Shown here: piece by piece, positions 62,094-64,000 of the stretch
How the letters are laid out: each line of letters opens with the position of its first letter
How positions within the stretch are numbered: the first letter of the stretch is position 1
The notes under the pieces: generated by a model
Databases searched by the model: none
What the model was told of the DNA's origin: nothing
The model's input: only the letters and a program-made list of their open reading frames with translations
Assembly: GCA_963753575.1 (NCBI GenBank)
Contig: CAVWCR010000003.1
Location: 4,588,001-4,652,000 of the forward strand
DNA from: VAZQ01 sp963753575
Lineage (GTDB): Bacteria; Pseudomonadota; Alphaproteobacteria; Rhizobiales; Xanthobacteraceae
DNA: 64,000 bases
Reading direction: 5' to 3'
Program-made: the position numbers and the translations under genes

Positions 62094-62711
62094 ATGAGCA
62101 CAACTTCTCAGCCTTCCAGCGACGTTGCGTTCACGCCGTCGGTCAAATCGGTGCAGAGCCGCAAAGGGTCGCGCGAGGCCTATGCCCGCATGGAGGAGCG
62201 CGGCGGCTTCGAGACCCGCATCACACCCGACCTCGCGCAATTCATCGCGACGCAGACCAGCGTGTTTCTCGCGACTGCCAATGCGGATGGGCAGCCCTAC
62301 ATCCAACATCGCGGCGGACCGGCGGGCTTCCTGCACGTGCTCGACGACAGGACCATCGCGTTTGCGGACTTCGCCGGCAACCGGCAATACATCACGCAGG
62401 GCAATCTCGCCGACAACCCGAAGGTCCACCTGTTCCTGATCGACTACGCGCATCGCCAGCGCGTGAAGATCTGGGGTGAGGCGCGCGTGATCGAAGGCGA
62501 CGCCGAGCTGATCGCCAAGCTGATGCCCGACGGCTACCGGGCGCGGCCCGAGCAGGTGATCCTGCTGACGGTCGCGGCCTGGAACGCCAACTGCCCGCAG
62601 CACATTCCGCAGCGGTTCGAAGCCGCCGACGTCGCCAAGGCGCTCGCCGAGCGCGACCAGCGGATCGAGGCCCTCGAAGCGGAGATCAGGCGGCTCACCC
62701 CGGCACCTTGA
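62094..62711 (+). CDS. pyridoxamine 5'-phosphate oxidase family flavoprotein
   Basis: 205 residues from ATG 62094; a GTG at 62013 overlapping the previous stop is an alternative. TQTSVFLATANADGQPYIQHRGGPAGFLHVLDDRTIAFADFAGNRQYITQGNLADNP is the FMN-binding split barrel, and FLIDYAHRQRVKIWGEARVIEGD follows. A coiled-coil-like end (AERDQRIEALEAEIRRL) is visible. Members of this group reduce or oxidise unknown substrates with FMN. It is 77 bp after the AhpD-like gene on the same strand, and both may be LysR targets. Confidence 0.85.
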   Translation: MSTTSQPSSDVAFTPSVKSVQSRKGSREAYARMEERGGFETRITPDLAQFIATQTSVFLATANADGQPYIQHRGGPAGFLHVLDDRTIAFADFAGNRQYITQGNLADNPKVHLFLIDYAHRQRVKIWGEARVIEGDAELIAKLMPDGYRARPEQVILLTVAAWNANCPQHIPQRFEAADVAKALAERDQRIEALEAEIRRLTPAP

Positions 62712-62794
62712 CCCAGGGAACCGGGGAGGCCCCGACCGTGGGCCTGCGAGCCGCGGCGTGCTATGACCAACGGGTCACGGTAAATCGTCACGGA

Positions 62795-63979
62795 ATGAGC
62801 CTCGATACGACATCGATGAAAAGCAGGTCGACGGCGGACCCCGCCTTCGGCGTCTACGTGCACTGGCCGTTCTGCTTGTCGAAGTGCCCCTACTGCGATT
62901 TCAACAGCCATGTGCGCCATGCCGCGATCGACGAGACGCGCCATGTCCGGGCCTTCACGGCCGAGCTCGCCGCAACAGCGGCGCGCGTTCCAGGCCGTAC
63001 CGTGTCCACGATCTTCTTCGGCGGCGGTACGCCCTCGCTGATGCAGCCCGCCACGGTGGGCACCATCCTGGACGCCATCGCCCGGCACTGGACCATCGCG
63101 CCGGACGTCGAAGTCACGCTCGAAGCCAACCCCACGAGCGTCGAGGCGACGCGCTTCCGCGGCTATCGCGCAGCCGGCGTCAATCGCGTCTCGCTCGGCG
63201 TGCAGGCGCTCGATGATGCCGAACTCAAGGCGCTTGGCCGTCTGCACACCGCGCAGGAGGCGCTTGATGCGGTCGCGATCGCGCGCGCGGCGTTCGAGCG
63301 CTATTCGTTCGATCTCATTTACGCGCGGCCCGGCCAGAGCCCGCAGGCCTGGGCAACGGAGCTCAAGCGCGCCATCGCGGAAGCTGCCGAGCACCTCTCG
63401 CTTTATCAACTCACGATCGAGGCCGACACGCCGTTCGCGGCGCTGCACGCCGCCGGCAAGCTAAAGGTTCCGGACGAAGAGCTCGCGCGCACGCTCTACG
63501 ACACGACGCAAGAAATCTGCGGCGCCGCCGGGTTGCCGGCCTACGAAATCTCCAATCACGCACGGCCCGGCGCCGAATGTCGGCACAATCTCGTGTACTG
63601 GCGTGGACACGAATACGCCGGCGTCGGTCCGGGCGCGCACGGCCGCCTCGACATTGCGGGCGAGCGCCGCGCCACTGCGACCGAGCGACGGCCCGAAGCT
63701 TGGCTGATGCGGGTCGAGGCGCTCGGCCACGGCCTCGTCACCGACGAAGCGCTCTCGCACGTGGAGATCGCCGACGAATTTCTGCTGATGGGCCTGCGAC
63801 TCGCTGAAGGCATCGATCCCAGCCGTTATGAGCGGCTCGCCGGCCGCCCGCTCGATCCGCGCCGCATTGCGATCCTGCGCGAGGAAGGCGCCGTCGAAAC
63901 CACGCCCGATGGCCGGCTGCGGGTGACGCAGGCGGGCTTCCCGGTGCTCGATGCGGTGGTGGCCGACTTGGCGGCGTAA
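62795..63979 (+). CDS. hemW: heme chaperone/radical SAM protein HemW
   Basis: 394 residues from ATG 62795; an ATG at 62816 is an alternative. It has the radical SAM cluster motif CLSKCPYCDF (CxxxCxxC), then STIFFGGGTPSLM, VTLEANPTS, NRVSLGVQALDD and YEISNHARPGAECRHNLVYWRGHEYAGVGPGAHGRL, the HemW/HemN C-terminal core. HemW binds heme and delivers it to respiratory proteins; earlier it was named as an oxygen-independent coproporphyrinogen oxidase-like protein. It lacks the extra N-terminal residues of true HemN. In relatives it follows rph-rdgB directly. Confidence 0.96.
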   Translation: MSLDTTSMKSRSTADPAFGVYVHWPFCLSKCPYCDFNSHVRHAAIDETRHVRAFTAELAATAARVPGRTVSTIFFGGGTPSLMQPATVGTILDAIARHWTIAPDVEVTLEANPTSVEATRFRGYRAAGVNRVSLGVQALDDAELKALGRLHTAQEALDAVAIARAAFERYSFDLIYARPGQSPQAWATELKRAIAEAAEHLSLYQLTIEADTPFAALHAAGKLKVPDEELARTLYDTTQEICGAAGLPAYEISNHARPGAECRHNLVYWRGHEYAGVGPGAHGRLDIAGERRATATERRPEAWLMRVEALGHGLVTDEALSHVEIADEFLLMGLRLAEGIDPSRYERLAGRPLDPRRIAILREEGAVETTPDGRLRVTQAGFPVLDAVVADLAA

Positions 63980-64000
63980 GCGCCATGACAGCAAGGCACA

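Overview
The window is high-GC DNA from an alphaproteobacterium, most likely Hyphomicrobiales (Rhizobiales) near the Bradyrhizobium/Xanthobacter side. This is inferred from an FzlA-type division protein next to queG, a PmtA-type lipid methyltransferase next to dnaKJ, an alphaproteobacterial RpoH promoter upstream of dnaK, the hrcA/grpE and rph/rdgB/hemW neighbourhood, and an expanded set of tripartite-tricarboxylate (Bug/TctC) binding proteins. There are about 60 protein genes, one tRNA-Leu(CAG), no rRNA and no CRISPR array.

Layout. 1-1.7 kb: 3' part of a WD40 protein, a gene-poor stretch and tRNA-Leu. 1.8-6.5 kb: NDUFA9-like reductase, uppP, then fzlA-queG-SDR as a tight operon. 6.6-10.1 kb: a Bug protein, a hydrolase and a glycosyltransferase among palindromic repeats. 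10.7-16.6 kb: the translation cluster infC-rpmI-rplT-pheS-pheT, with a DUF559 nuclease-like cassette inserted between pheS and pheT. 16.6-22.3 kb: a 170-bp palindrome, ATP-pyrophosphatase and amine oxidase, EI24 protein, Bug remnant, TauD/LysR pair. 22.3-35.7 kb: nth, DUF2244, Ada-like methyltransferase, dapB, pyrF, FMN reductase, coiled-coil methyltransferase, dnaJ, dnaK, two secreted beta-sandwich proteins and alkB. 35.7-40.2 kb: a TctA-TctB fusion divergent from TctC, and an sdpR-sdpI pair. 40.6-51.2 kb: metabolic, regulatory and secreted proteins. 51.3-64 kb: grpE, hrcA, rph, rdgB and hemW, with blocks of catabolic and uptake genes between them.

Most striking: a DUF559 gene flanked by perfect 41-bp inverted repeats, one of which has expanded into a 234-bp hexamer/dodecamer array that lies in the reading frame. 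A single extra base in the array joins DUF559 in frame to pheT; without it DUF559 would end at an ATGA overlap with the pheT start. Second, a bipartite CTAG-ended palindromic repeat (modules A and B, about 167 bp together) occurs at several loci in both orientations. Other notable points are the probable AUU start of infC, a probable CTG start for queG, an amber-interrupted binding-protein gene, a duplicated Cys-containing secreted protein, and sdpRI without a visible toxin gene.
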